Assembly: GCA_039819165.1 (NCBI GenBank)
Contig: JBCBSM010000002.1
Location: forward strand, 233,832-297,831
From: Planctomycetota bacterium
Lineage (GTDB): Bacteria > Planctomycetota > Phycisphaerae > Phycisphaerales > UBA1924
DNA: 64,000 nt
Direction of reading: 5' to 3'
The first letter of the stretch is position 1; each line of letters opens with the position of its first letter. Shown in pieces: positions 17,392 through 27,145 of the stretch. Under the pieces are notes generated by a model. It was not told the origin of the DNA. It was given only the letters and a program-made list of their open reading frames with translations, and did no database searches. Made by a program: the position numbers and the translations under genes.

Positions 17392-18066
17392 GTGATCCTG
17401 CTGATCGACAACTACGACAGCTTCACCTGGAATCTCGTCCAGCGGCTGGGCGAGATCGAACGCGGCCTGCAGCCCGGCCGGGACCTCGTCGTCGTCCGCA
17501 ACGACGCCATCACGCCCAGCGAGGTGGAGGCGATGGCGCCGTCGGGCATCCTGATCTCGCCCGGCCCCTGCACGCCGGCGGAGGCGGGCGTCTCGCGGGC
17601 GATCATCGAGCACTTCGGCGGCCGTATCCCGCTGCTGGGCGTGTGCCTGGGCCAGCAGGTGATGGCCGACGCCGACGGCATGCGGGTCGTCCGGCACCGG
17701 GTGCCCATGCACGGCAAGACGAGCCCGGTGCACCACGACGGCCGGGGGCTCTTCGCCGGGCTGCCGAGCCCCTTCGAGGCCGCGCGATACCACTCGCTGG
17801 TGGTCGAGGCCGCGAGCATCCCCGAGCCGGTCGAGGGCCGGGACGCCTGGGAGGTCACCGCCTGGACCGACGAGCCGCTGGACGACCCGGGCGGCGGCAC
17901 CGTCCGCGTGGTCATGGGCATGCGGCGGCGCTGGGCCGACCCGGGCCGCGCGCCGCTCGAGGGCGTGCAGTTCCACCCCGAGAGCTACCTGACGGCGGAG
18001 GGGCCCACGCTGCTGGCCAACTTCTTGGAACGGATACGGGCGGGCGCAGGCCGCGTGCCCGCGTAG
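17392..18066 (+). CDS. trpG: Glutamine amidotransferase subunit of anthranilate or aminodeoxychorismate synthase
   Basis: Class-I glutamine amidotransferase that releases ammonia for chorismate amination in tryptophan or folate synthesis; 224 aa from GTG 17392. Signature ILLIDNYDSFTWNLVQRLGE, oxyanion segment SPGPCTPAEAG, catalytic Cys in LLGVCLGQQ, and His-Glu in GVQFHPES. TrpG and PabA cannot be told apart here, since no synthase subunit or other tryptophan gene is adjacent. A ~20-residue insertion with MGMRRRWADPGRAP precedes the HPES motif. Confidence 0.88.
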   Translation: MILLIDNYDSFTWNLVQRLGEIERGLQPGRDLVVVRNDAITPSEVEAMAPSGILISPGPCTPAEAGVSRAIIEHFGGRIPLLGVCLGQQVMADADGMRVVRHRVPMHGKTSPVHHDGRGLFAGLPSPFEAARYHSLVVEAASIPEPVEGRDAWEVTAWTDEPLDDPGGGTVRVVMGMRRRWADPGRAPLEGVQFHPESYLTAEGPTLLANFLERIRAGAGRVPA

Positions 18067-18069
18067 ACT
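18064..18069 (+). promoter_or_regulatory. Putative -10 box 6 nt before the ATG at 18076
   Basis: TAGACT overlaps the trpG stop and ends 6 nt before ATG 18076, consistent with a leaderless transcript. No Shine-Dalgarno site is present. Confidence 0.3.
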
Positions 18070-18075
18070 CGCCCG

Positions 18076-18555
18076 ATGCTGCACCCCGCCCCCACCACAC
18101 GCATCGATCGGCGGCTCGCCCGCGGCGTGCTCGAGGAGGTCGTGTCCGCGACCGCCACCAAGCCCGAGTTCGCCCGCATCGGCTTCCCCAACACCAGCTA
18201 CGTGCTGCACCTCCTGCCAGACGGCGACATCGCCGCGAAGCCGGGCGGCCGCATCCTGGGGCGGATCCACGCCCACGTGCGGCGGGTGGACCCCGTCGAC
18301 GCGGGCGGGCGGTACGTCGAGCCGGTGTTCGGCCGGCCCCGGCGGATCCAGGGCACCGTGGTGGCGCACGAGGGCGGCCGCATCGTCGTCGATGCCGGTG
18401 TTGCCTTCCACTGCACGCTGGCCGACGAGCGGCAGCGGGCCAGCGACTTCGCCATCGGCGACATGATCACCTGCGCCGTGCGGGACGGCGCCAGCTTCGC
18501 CGAGGAGCCCGCGGGGGAGCATCGCGGCGAGCCGAACGCATCGGCCGCGGGATAG
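18076..18555 (+). CDS. Uncharacterised protein, possible OB-like C-terminal region
   Basis: 159 aa, 9 nt after trpG. No family recognised. Residues 25-75 contain TSYVLHLLPDGDIAAKPGGRILGRIHA; the later part, GTVVAHEGGRIVVDAGVAFHCTL then FAIGDMITCAV, alternates strands as in small OB-fold beta barrels. No signal peptide or membrane helix. The next gene starts 11 nt downstream, so it may be transcribed with the ABC permease. Confidence 0.5.
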   Translation: MLHPAPTTRIDRRLARGVLEEVVSATATKPEFARIGFPNTSYVLHLLPDGDIAAKPGGRILGRIHAHVRRVDPVDAGGRYVEPVFGRPRRIQGTVVAHEGGRIVVDAGVAFHCTLADERQRASDFAIGDMITCAVRDGASFAEEPAGEHRGEPNASAAG

Positions 18556-18566
18556 CCGGGGGCCGC

Positions 18567-20003
18567 ATGGCGCTGACCAAGCCACGAGACGAGACGGTGC
18601 TGGCCATGGCGGCGCCACCCGTCCGCCGCGACAACCCGCTCACGCGGAGCGTGGCGGGCATGATCGGCTTCGCGTTCATCGCCTTCATGCTGCTGGTCAG
18701 CCTGCTGGGGCTGTTCTGGACGCTCTCGCCGGCGTCACCGAGCTATCCGGGCGTCAGCGTCAACGCCGAGGGCAAGGTCACCACGCCCCGCTACAACGCC
18801 GGCGCCGCGGAGTTCGGCCGGCTGCCCCCGTGGTGGGCCGTGGGCGAGAGCGACGCCCGCCGCCTCAACGAGCTCGTCCCCGCCGAAGAGACCGAGGAGG
18901 TCGCCGCCCGCTTCGGCGTGGACGTCCGCGAGGCCATCGACTCGACCGACGGCGAGGTCGCCGACGCGATGCGGGACCGGTGGTGCTACGACGGCAACCG
19001 GCTCGCACTCTTGCTGGGCACCGACGTGCTGGGCCGCAGCCTGCTCTACCGCGTGGTTACCGGCGGGGGCATTTCGCTGGGCATCGGGCTGGCGGCGGCG
19101 TTCATCTCGGTGCTCATCGGCACGCTCTACGGCGCCATCTCGGGCTACGCCGGGGGCAAGACCGACGCCGCGATGATGCGGATCGTCGACGTGCTCTTCG
19201 GGCTGCCGTACATCCTGCTGGTGGTGCTGCTGGCCGTGGCGAGCGACGCCGCCCTCGACGAGTTCCAGAGCCGACAAAAGGCCCGCGGTGCGTGGGCGGA
19301 GCGGTACGCGACCACCCTGGCCAATGCGAGCGGGCCGGCTTCGGACACCCAGATCCGCCAGTGGCGTGCCGCACCCTTCGATCCGGGAGGTTCCTTGGGC
19401 ACGCTCGCCGGCAAGCTGGACATGCCCGGAGTGCTCTCGCAGATCATGCAGGCTCGTGCCGAGGCCGCCAGCGCCGAGCCAATCACCAACGGCGCCGTTC
19501 TCGACGCGATGGCCCTCCAGGCCAGGCCGCCCCGCGAGATCCGGGAGCCCGTGCGGCTGGTGCTCGATCTGGTGGTGCTGCTGGTGGCGATCGGCGGCGT
19601 GAGCTGGCTGACGATGGCCCGCGTCATCCGCGGGCAGGTGCTCAGCCTCAAGAACCAGCCCTTCATCGAGGCGGCCCGCTCCATCGGCACGCCCATCACG
19701 TTCATCTTCGGGCGGCACCTGCTGCCCAACCTGCTCGGGCCGATCATCGTGTACGCGACGCTGACGGTGCCGCTGGCGATCCTGCAGGAGTCCTTCCTGA
19801 GCTTCCTGGGCATCGGCGTGAAGCCCCCGCTGCCGAGCTGGGGCAACCTCGCCGCCGACGGTCTCAACGAGCTGAACCCGTACAAATCCCTCTGGTGGCT
19901 GGTCTTCTTCCCCTGCCTGCTGCTGGGCACGACGCTGCTGGCGCTCAACTTCGTGGGCGAGGGGCTCCGCGAGGCGTTCGACCCCAAGCGCGCGCGGCGC
20001 TAG
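18567..20003 (+). CDS. Peptide-type ABC transporter permease (OppC/DppC family), first of two
   Basis: Membrane subunit of a peptide/nickel-type importer; 478 aa, longer than the usual ~300. Helix one is residues 31-53. A periplasmic stretch of ~95 residues then leads to LLGTDVLGRSLLYRVVTGGG, the family signature. Another insert of about 105 residues (225-330), mostly polar with one His-free helical region, separates two core helices. The ATPase-contacting EAA loop is EAARSIGTPITFIFGRHLLPN, and the end is EGLREAFDPKRARR. The start ATG 18567 has no strong ribosome site. It precedes the binding-protein gene and may act with it, although a second permease of the same class lies downstream. Confidence 0.85.
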   Translation: MALTKPRDETVLAMAAPPVRRDNPLTRSVAGMIGFAFIAFMLLVSLLGLFWTLSPASPSYPGVSVNAEGKVTTPRYNAGAAEFGRLPPWWAVGESDARRLNELVPAEETEEVAARFGVDVREAIDSTDGEVADAMRDRWCYDGNRLALLLGTDVLGRSLLYRVVTGGGISLGIGLAAAFISVLIGTLYGAISGYAGGKTDAAMMRIVDVLFGLPYILLVVLLAVASDAALDEFQSRQKARGAWAERYATTLANASGPASDTQIRQWRAAPFDPGGSLGTLAGKLDMPGVLSQIMQARAEAASAEPITNGAVLDAMALQARPPREIREPVRLVLDLVVLLVAIGGVSWLTMARVIRGQVLSLKNQPFIEAARSIGTPITFIFGRHLLPNLLGPIIVYATLTVPLAILQESFLSFLGIGVKPPLPSWGNLAADGLNELNPYKSLWWLVFFPCLLLGTTLLALNFVGEGLREAFDPKRARR

Positions 20004-20040
20004 GAATGCGGCGCGGAAACGGGTAAGCCACGTCCGCCGC

Positions 20041-20046
20041 TACACT
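20041..20046 (+). promoter_or_regulatory. Putative -10 box for the binding-protein gene
   Basis: TACACT 64 nt before ATG 20110, in the 106-nt gap after the first permease. The same hexamer precedes fabI at 56575. No good -35. Confidence 0.3.
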
Positions 20047-20109
20047 TCGCGCGCAGGCGACGATGCGAGGGTGCGCAGCGTTCGCGGGGTGGTTGCCGGG
20101 AGGCTCAGC

Positions 20110-22032
20110 ATGCAGAACGGCTTCGGGCTCAAGGACTTGGTCGTCATCACGCTGCTCGTGCTGGTGCTCGGGGTCGTCACGCTGGCGATCTTCGCCGAGG
20201 ACCGCCGCTGGGAGGACGTGCAGGACACCGCCGCCAAGATCGACGAGATCGAGCAGCAGATCGTCCGCCTCGAGCAACGCCTCGCCGATCGGCCCGTGGT
20301 GGTCCGGCAGCCCGTCGTGCCCGGCGCGCCCGTTCTGGACGGGGGCGGCCTCGCGGGCCCCACCTGGGCCAAGGACGGCTTCGAGGTCACCTTCAGCGAG
20401 CCCTGGGACTTCTCGAGCAATCCGTACAACCAGCAGGGCTTCCGCATCGGCGGCGAATTCCGCGAGATCTACGAGGGCCAGCCCCCCAAGATCACGCCCT
20501 TCACCTACGCCGACGTCTACGGCCGCCGCGTGGTCGATCTCGTCTGCGAGAGCCTGGGCTGGTACGACCCCAGGTCGCTCGAGATGCGGGGACGCCTGGC
20601 GGAAGCCTGGCAGTACGACCCCAACGGCGAGTGGCTCCGCGTCAAGATCCGCGACGAGGCCCGCTTCAGCGACGGCTCGCCCGTGCTGGCCGAGGACGTC
20701 CGCTGGACCTACTTCGACCTGATCTTCAACCCCGAGATCGAGGCCGAGCGCTTCCGCAGCGTGTACAACGCCATCGAGACCATCACCGTCATTGGCGACC
20801 CCGAGACGAGCCGGGTGCTGGAGTTCGGGTTCAAGGAGCCCCGCTTCGACAACGTGCAGCAGGCCTTCGGCTTCAAGATCCTGCCCAAGGCGATCTACGA
20901 GATCTGGACCGAATCGCCCGAGAAGTACAACTCGTCCACCAGCCTCACGGTCGGTTCGGGCCCGTTCAAGCTGGAGCGGGCGTCGCTGGACGACCAGTGG
21001 GCGCCGCCCGAGGACATCGTGCTCGTCCGCAACGAGCAGTACTGGGGGCCGAGGCCGCCGCTGGACTCCTACCGCATCCGGTCGATCCGCGACTCGACGG
21101 CCCGCCTGGTCAGCTACACCAACGGCGAGGCCGACATGATGCGGGCGATCCCCACGCAGTTCGTCGAGAAGCGGAGCGACCCGGAGTTCCTCGAGGACCA
21201 CGACGCCCGCGACTGGTACAACATGCGGGGTGGCTACGGCTTCATGGCCTGGCAGTGCGGCAAGCGCAACGGAGAGCGGCTGACGCCGTTCCACGACAAG
21301 CGTGTCCGCCAGGCGATGACGCTGCTGACCGATCGCGAACGGCTGCTCCGCGACATCAGCAAGAACCTCGCGCGGCTGGCGACGGGTCCCTTCCTGAGTT
21401 CGACGCCGCAGGCCAACCCCGACATCGAGCCCTGGCCCCACGACCCGAGCCGCGGGCAGGAGTTGCTCCAGGAAGCCGGCTGGTGGGATCGCGACGGCGA
21501 CGGCCTGCTCGAGAACGAGCGTGGCGACGAGTTCGTCTTCGAGATCACGTTCGGCCAGGGCAACGAGTCCACGCTCCAGCGGCTGACCTTCCTGCAGAGC
21601 GAGTACGCCAAGGCCGGCATCAAGATGGAGCTCAAGCCCATCGACTGGTCGGTGCTGGCCGACATCCTCAACCGCCGCGACTTCGATGCCATTACCTTCG
21701 CGTGGTCGGCCTCCGCCCCGGAGAACGACCCCGAGCAGATCTGGCACTCCAAGTCCATCGACAACCAGGGCGACAACTTCATCCAGTGGGCCAACGCCGA
21801 CGCCGACCGCCTGATCGAGCAGGGGCGCGCCACGCTCGACACCGCCGAGCGGATGCGGGTCTGGCACCAGCTGCACGAGGTCTTCCACGAAGAGCAGCCC
21901 TATACGTACCTCTTCGAGGTGCCGTGGTTGCGCTTCACGACCAGGCGGAGCGGCAACATCGAGGAGTACAACTCGGGCCTGGAGTACTACGAGTTCTGGG
22001 TCGGCCGCGAGTCGCTGCCATCGAACAACTGA
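20110..22032 (+). CDS. Membrane-anchored peptide-type solute-binding protein (SBP family 5)
   Basis: Extracytoplasmic binding subunit, 640 aa. ATG 20110 follows GGGAGG. The N-terminus is not a cleaved lipoprotein signal. A hydrophobic helix (LVVITLLVLVLGVVTLAIF, about 9-27) is followed by a short coiled coil (IDEIEQQIVRLEQRLAD), suggesting the protein is anchored and perhaps oligomeric. The family-5 body follows: AEAWQYDPNGEWLRVKIRDEARFSDGSPV, then VGSGPFKLE, and RVRQAMTLLTDRERLL. Substrate cannot be assigned; peptides are usual for the family. Permease and ATPase genes follow. Confidence 0.88.
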   Translation: MQNGFGLKDLVVITLLVLVLGVVTLAIFAEDRRWEDVQDTAAKIDEIEQQIVRLEQRLADRPVVVRQPVVPGAPVLDGGGLAGPTWAKDGFEVTFSEPWDFSSNPYNQQGFRIGGEFREIYEGQPPKITPFTYADVYGRRVVDLVCESLGWYDPRSLEMRGRLAEAWQYDPNGEWLRVKIRDEARFSDGSPVLAEDVRWTYFDLIFNPEIEAERFRSVYNAIETITVIGDPETSRVLEFGFKEPRFDNVQQAFGFKILPKAIYEIWTESPEKYNSSTSLTVGSGPFKLERASLDDQWAPPEDIVLVRNEQYWGPRPPLDSYRIRSIRDSTARLVSYTNGEADMMRAIPTQFVEKRSDPEFLEDHDARDWYNMRGGYGFMAWQCGKRNGERLTPFHDKRVRQAMTLLTDRERLLRDISKNLARLATGPFLSSTPQANPDIEPWPHDPSRGQELLQEAGWWDRDGDGLLENERGDEFVFEITFGQGNESTLQRLTFLQSEYAKAGIKMELKPIDWSVLADILNRRDFDAITFAWSASAPENDPEQIWHSKSIDNQGDNFIQWANADADRLIEQGRATLDTAERMRVWHQLHEVFHEEQPYTYLFEVPWLRFTTRRSGNIEEYNSGLEYYEFWVGRESLPSNN

Positions 22033-22082
22033 ACGTCCGGATCGTCGACCCGCTCTTTCGGCTGCCCACGCGATAGCACCCC

Positions 22083-23657
22083 ATGGTCACCTACGTCATC
22101 CGACGCCTGCTGCTGATGATCCCGACCATCATCGGGATGACGATGCTGATCTTCTTCCTGATCGCGCTGAGCCCCGGCGGCATCGGCGCGGCGCTGCAGT
22201 TCAGCGGCGGCGGGCAGGTCGACTCGGGCAGCGTCGCGCTCCAGCGGGCCTACCTCGAGGATCGCTACGGGCTGGACTCGCCCATCATCGTGCAGTATGG
22301 ACGCTGGCTCGGCCGCGTCAGCCCGGTCAAGTTCGGCGACCGCGACCAGGTGCTCAATGGCGAGCGGATCCGCAGGCCGCGGGGGATCGAGGAGCCGCCG
22401 CTCTGGACGTGGTTCGCCGATGAGCTGCCCGACGCCGACGAACCATTCCCCGACTCGGGCGGCGATCCGTTCGCCTTCGAGGGCCGCACCTTCGCCGACG
22501 ACCAGGAGCGCTCGGAGGCGGTGTCCCGCGTGTATCGCCGCGTGCGGGGGCTGTACTCAAGGGCCCGGGCCGCGCACCTCGCGGCGGTCACCCGCTTCGA
22601 GATCGCTATGGGCGACGTCGCCCGCCAGCTGGGCGAGGGCGGCGCCGTCGAGGACCGCGGGCAGATCAAGCCGTCGTCGGCGCGACGCATCGGCCGCGAG
22701 GCCTTCGAGGGCGAGGCCGAGCTGTACGCGATCGCCGAGGCCCGCGCGACCGAGATGCTGGCGACCTACGACGACCTGCTCGATCGCTCGGCCGAGCTCG
22801 AGGCCGTGTTCGACGCCAGGGTGTTCGCGCAATCGGGGCTGCCGGTGATCCCCGGCGTCGTCTCGCTCGACACGCCCGACCTCGGCACGTCCTTCGCGCG
22901 GTCGCAGCCCGTGGGCGTGCTGATCCAGCGGGCCTTGCCGGTCACGCTGCTGCTCAACCTCGTGGCGATCCCGATCATCTACCTCGTGGCGATCCCCTCG
23001 GGCATCCTGGCGGCGAGCCGGCAGGGCAAGCTGCTCGACGTCGGGCTCGGCGCGCTCTACGTCGCGCTGTGGTCGATCCCCGTCGTCTGGGCGGGCGTGC
23101 TGGCGATCGGCTTCCTGGCCGACAATGACTACCTGGGCGCCTTCCCGGTCACGGGGCTGCACGCCGTCGAGGCCGAGAAGATGACGATGCTGCCCTCCCG
23201 CGACGCGAGCGGGGCGTGGGTGCGGGGCTACCTGCTCGACACGCTGTGGCACATGGTGCTGCCGGTGGCGTGCCTGACGTACACGGGCTTCGCGGTGCTC
23301 AGCAAGCAGACGCGGGCGGCGATGCTCGAGAACTTCAACGCCGACTACGTGCGGACGGCCAAGGCCAAGGGCGTCAGCCGCAAGGACGTGGTCTTCCGCC
23401 ACGTCTTCCGCAACAGCCTGCTGCCGCTGATCACGCTGTTCGTGTCGATCTTCCCCGCGATGCTGGGCGGCTCGGTGGTCATCGAGCGGATCTTCAACAT
23501 CCCGGGCATGGGCAGCCTGATCATCGAGGCGATCATCCTGCGGGACCGCGAGTTGCTGCTGGCCAACGCGCTGATCGTGGGCATCGTGAACATGCTGGCG
23601 CTGCTGCTGGCCGACATCCTGTACGCCCTGGCCGACCCACGGATCTCCTACGACTGA
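22083..23657 (+). CDS. Peptide-type ABC transporter permease (OppB/DppB family) with ~180-residue loop insert
   Basis: 524 aa where the family has about 310. The usual N-terminus VIRRLLLMIPTIIGMTMLIFF and DSPIIVQYGRWLG run to residue ~80. An acidic, helical insert spans about 81-262. The core then resumes at LGTSFARSQPVGVLIQRALP and ends with the EAA loop YVRTAKAKGVSRKDVVFRHVFRNSLLPL and IIEAIILRDRELL. The insert falls in the first periplasmic loop, so it would face the binding protein. The stop overlaps the next start as TGATG (23655-23659). Confidence 0.87.
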   Translation: MVTYVIRRLLLMIPTIIGMTMLIFFLIALSPGGIGAALQFSGGGQVDSGSVALQRAYLEDRYGLDSPIIVQYGRWLGRVSPVKFGDRDQVLNGERIRRPRGIEEPPLWTWFADELPDADEPFPDSGGDPFAFEGRTFADDQERSEAVSRVYRRVRGLYSRARAAHLAAVTRFEIAMGDVARQLGEGGAVEDRGQIKPSSARRIGREAFEGEAELYAIAEARATEMLATYDDLLDRSAELEAVFDARVFAQSGLPVIPGVVSLDTPDLGTSFARSQPVGVLIQRALPVTLLLNLVAIPIIYLVAIPSGILAASRQGKLLDVGLGALYVALWSIPVVWAGVLAIGFLADNDYLGAFPVTGLHAVEAEKMTMLPSRDASGAWVRGYLLDTLWHMVLPVACLTYTGFAVLSKQTRAAMLENFNADYVRTAKAKGVSRKDVVFRHVFRNSLLPLITLFVSIFPAMLGGSVVIERIFNIPGMGSLIIEAIILRDRELLLANALIVGIVNMLALLLADILYALADPRISYD

Positions 23658-25867
23658 TGGAACGCCCGCCCCGATCATCGCCCGACGAGTCGGCCGTGCC
23701 CGCGCACGACCGCGACCCCGTGCTCGACGCCGACAAGGCGGTCGCGAGCGAGAAGCCGGCCGCGGCGATGAACGCCGACCAGCTCACCGCCGTCACCGGC
23801 GTGCAGCTGATGCAGGGCATCGGGCATCGGCCGGCCGAGGGATTCTGGACCGAGGCGTGGGGCCAGGTGCTCAAGCGGCCCGCGGCCGTCGCGAGCCTCG
23901 CGTGGGTCGGCCTCGTCGCGTTCTTCTCGGTGTTCGCGCCGCTCATCGCCAGCGGCCACCCGCTGCTGCTCGTGCCGGCGAGCGTCGCCGATGCCGGCCC
24001 GCTGGCCGCGCTGCTGGCCGCGCTGCCCGATGCGGCGGCTTCGCCCGACGGGCTCCGCATCGTGCTCTTCACCGGCGTGTGGATGGCCGCGTGGGTGCTC
24101 GCGCCGTCGAAGCTGCCCTCGGCCGCGCGGCTGTGGCTGGGCGTCGCCGCGACCCTGCCCTTCGCGATCCGCGTGTTCGGCCAGTTCATCCAGACGGCAA
24201 ACCCCGAGACCCAGCAGGGGCTGCACGCCGCCTCGGTGTTCATCCTGGGCGGCGAGCACATGGCCTTCCAGATCCTGGTCGACATCGGCGTCGCCGTCGG
24301 GCTGGTGTGGGCCGCGGGCACCTTCGGGCTGAGCCGCCCCGTGCGCGCGTGGACGGCGGCGCTGCTGCCCATCGGCGCGATCGGCGCGCTGGTGGGCGCC
24401 GCCGGCGCCGAGGCCGAGGTGTCCTCGCCCTTGATCCGCAACCTGTCGGCCGTCGACCTGGCGCTGATGGCCGGCGCCGTCGGGATGCTGCTCGTCGTGC
24501 TGCCCCGCTGGAATGGCACGCGTTCGGGCCGGGGCCGCGTCGTGCTGACCGCCGCCCTGCAGGCGGGTCTGGTCCTGCTGATCTACACCGTCGCGAAGGG
24601 CTTCGTCGATGCCCGCGACGCCAGCGACCTCGTCCGCACCGCGCAGCAGCACCCGGCCTTCGAGGCCATCACCGCGATGGTCATCGTGATCGCGGCGTCG
24701 CTGCCCTTTGCCTTCGTGCACCCGACGTCGAACCTCACGCGGAGCTTCGGCGTCGCCGCCCTCGTCGGCGTCACGCTCTTCGGCATCCTCGCGGTGCGCT
24801 GGACCACGCCGCTGCCCAACTTCGACTACGTCGGCCGCGAGGCCCGCGGCGAGATCCGCGCGATCTACGCGCCCATCCCGTGGTCGCCCCAGCAGGGCGG
24901 GTCGGCCGTCGACCTGCTGCGGCCGGGGTCCAACCTGTTCGGCCAGGTCGAGAAGGGCGTCGATCTAGAGCTGGGGCAGGCCACCGCGGCCGCCGGCCTG
25001 GAGCTCGAACAACGCCCGCTCGACGACGCCGTGCTCGCCGAATTCGAGCGGCAGATCGGCTTCGCGTCGGCCAACCTGCCCGCTACCACCGAAGAAGCCT
25101 TCGGCGCGATCGTCAGCGCCTACGACGCGGGCGAGGCCACGACGATCGGCGATGCGTTCGCGGTGCTCGAGTCGCTCGAATCGCCCGGCTACGCGCTCGG
25201 CACGGATTCCATCGGCCAGGACGTGCTCAGCCAGATGCTGCACGCCTGCCGGCTGTCGATCTCGATCGGCCTGGTGTCGACCGCCATCGCGGTCGCCATC
25301 GGCGTGACCATCGGTGCGCTGATGGGCTACTTCGGCGGCTGGGTCGACATGCTGCTGTACCGCGTCGTCGAGGTCTTCATGGCCGTCCCGCTGCTGTTCC
25401 TGCTGATCGTGGCGGCGGCGGTGCTGCCCAAGAACACCTACGTGATGATGGCGGTCATCGGCTGCGTGACGTGGACGGGCGCTGCGCGCTTCATCCGCGC
25501 CGAGTTCTACAAGCTGCGGGGGCAGGACTTCGTGCAATCGGCCCGGGCGGTCGGCCTGCCGCTGCGGAGCGTGCTGTTCAAGCACATGCTGCCCAACGGC
25601 GTGACGCCGGTCCTCGTCGACGCCTCGTTCGCAATCGCTGCGGCCATCCTCGCCGAGGCCATCTTGAGCTACCTGGGCCTCGGGCCCGCGAACCAGGCGA
25701 GCTGGGGGCGGCTGCTCAGCGACGCCACCAATCAGGTGGGCGACTTCGTGTGGTGGCTGGCGATTTTTCCGGGCCTGGCCATCTTCCTGACGGTGCTGAG
25801 CTACAACCTCATCGGCGAGGCCCTCCGCGACGCCATCGATCCCAAGCTCAAGAAGGCCCGCGTGTGA
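23657..25867 (+). CDS. Peptide-type ABC transporter permease (OppC/DppC family) with a large extra membrane region
   Basis: 736 aa, more than twice the family length. The canonical permease occupies roughly the last 220 residues: YALGTDSIGQDVLSQML, then the EAA loop QSARAVGLPLRSVLFKHMLPN, and SYNLIGEALRDAIDPK at the end. The first ~400 residues hold the family's initial helix (VASLAWVGLVAFFSVFAPLI) and then about seven additional hydrophobic helices, followed by a ~110-residue soluble loop. The extra helices are not part of known OppC proteins. Coupled to oppB-like by a TGATG overlap. Confidence 0.85.
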   Translation: MERPPRSSPDESAVPAHDRDPVLDADKAVASEKPAAAMNADQLTAVTGVQLMQGIGHRPAEGFWTEAWGQVLKRPAAVASLAWVGLVAFFSVFAPLIASGHPLLLVPASVADAGPLAALLAALPDAAASPDGLRIVLFTGVWMAAWVLAPSKLPSAARLWLGVAATLPFAIRVFGQFIQTANPETQQGLHAASVFILGGEHMAFQILVDIGVAVGLVWAAGTFGLSRPVRAWTAALLPIGAIGALVGAAGAEAEVSSPLIRNLSAVDLALMAGAVGMLLVVLPRWNGTRSGRGRVVLTAALQAGLVLLIYTVAKGFVDARDASDLVRTAQQHPAFEAITAMVIVIAASLPFAFVHPTSNLTRSFGVAALVGVTLFGILAVRWTTPLPNFDYVGREARGEIRAIYAPIPWSPQQGGSAVDLLRPGSNLFGQVEKGVDLELGQATAAAGLELEQRPLDDAVLAEFERQIGFASANLPATTEEAFGAIVSAYDAGEATTIGDAFAVLESLESPGYALGTDSIGQDVLSQMLHACRLSISIGLVSTAIAVAIGVTIGALMGYFGGWVDMLLYRVVEVFMAVPLLFLLIVAAAVLPKNTYVMMAVIGCVTWTGAARFIRAEFYKLRGQDFVQSARAVGLPLRSVLFKHMLPNGVTPVLVDASFAIAAAILAEAILSYLGLGPANQASWGRLLSDATNQVGDFVWWLAIFPGLAIFLTVLSYNLIGEALRDAIDPKLKKARV

Positions 25868-25943
25868 TGCGCAGCACCGCGACCGCAATCGAGACAGCTC
25901 CGCCTGAAATGACCCAAGCCGAGTCGATCCAGAGGAATCCAGC

Positions 25944-25947
<4 letters not shown>
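25867..25947 (+). CDS. Possible 26-residue ORF bridging permease and ATPase genes
   Basis: ATG 25867 overlaps the permease stop (TGATG), and the TGA at 25945-25947 overlaps the ATPase start (GTGA), so ribosomes could read through the gap without a break. Its codons (GCA, ACA, GCT, CCT, AGG, AAT) are less GC-rich than the neighbours, which argues against a selected peptide. The sequence also carries AGAGGA, the likely ribosome site of the ATPase gene. It may be only a coupling device. Confidence 0.3.
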
Positions 25948-27092
<1,145 letters not shown>

Positions 27093-27145
27093 CGGCGTAA
27101 GCCGGACACGCGGCGCGCCGGCCGGAGCCGCCGGGAGGTGCCATC

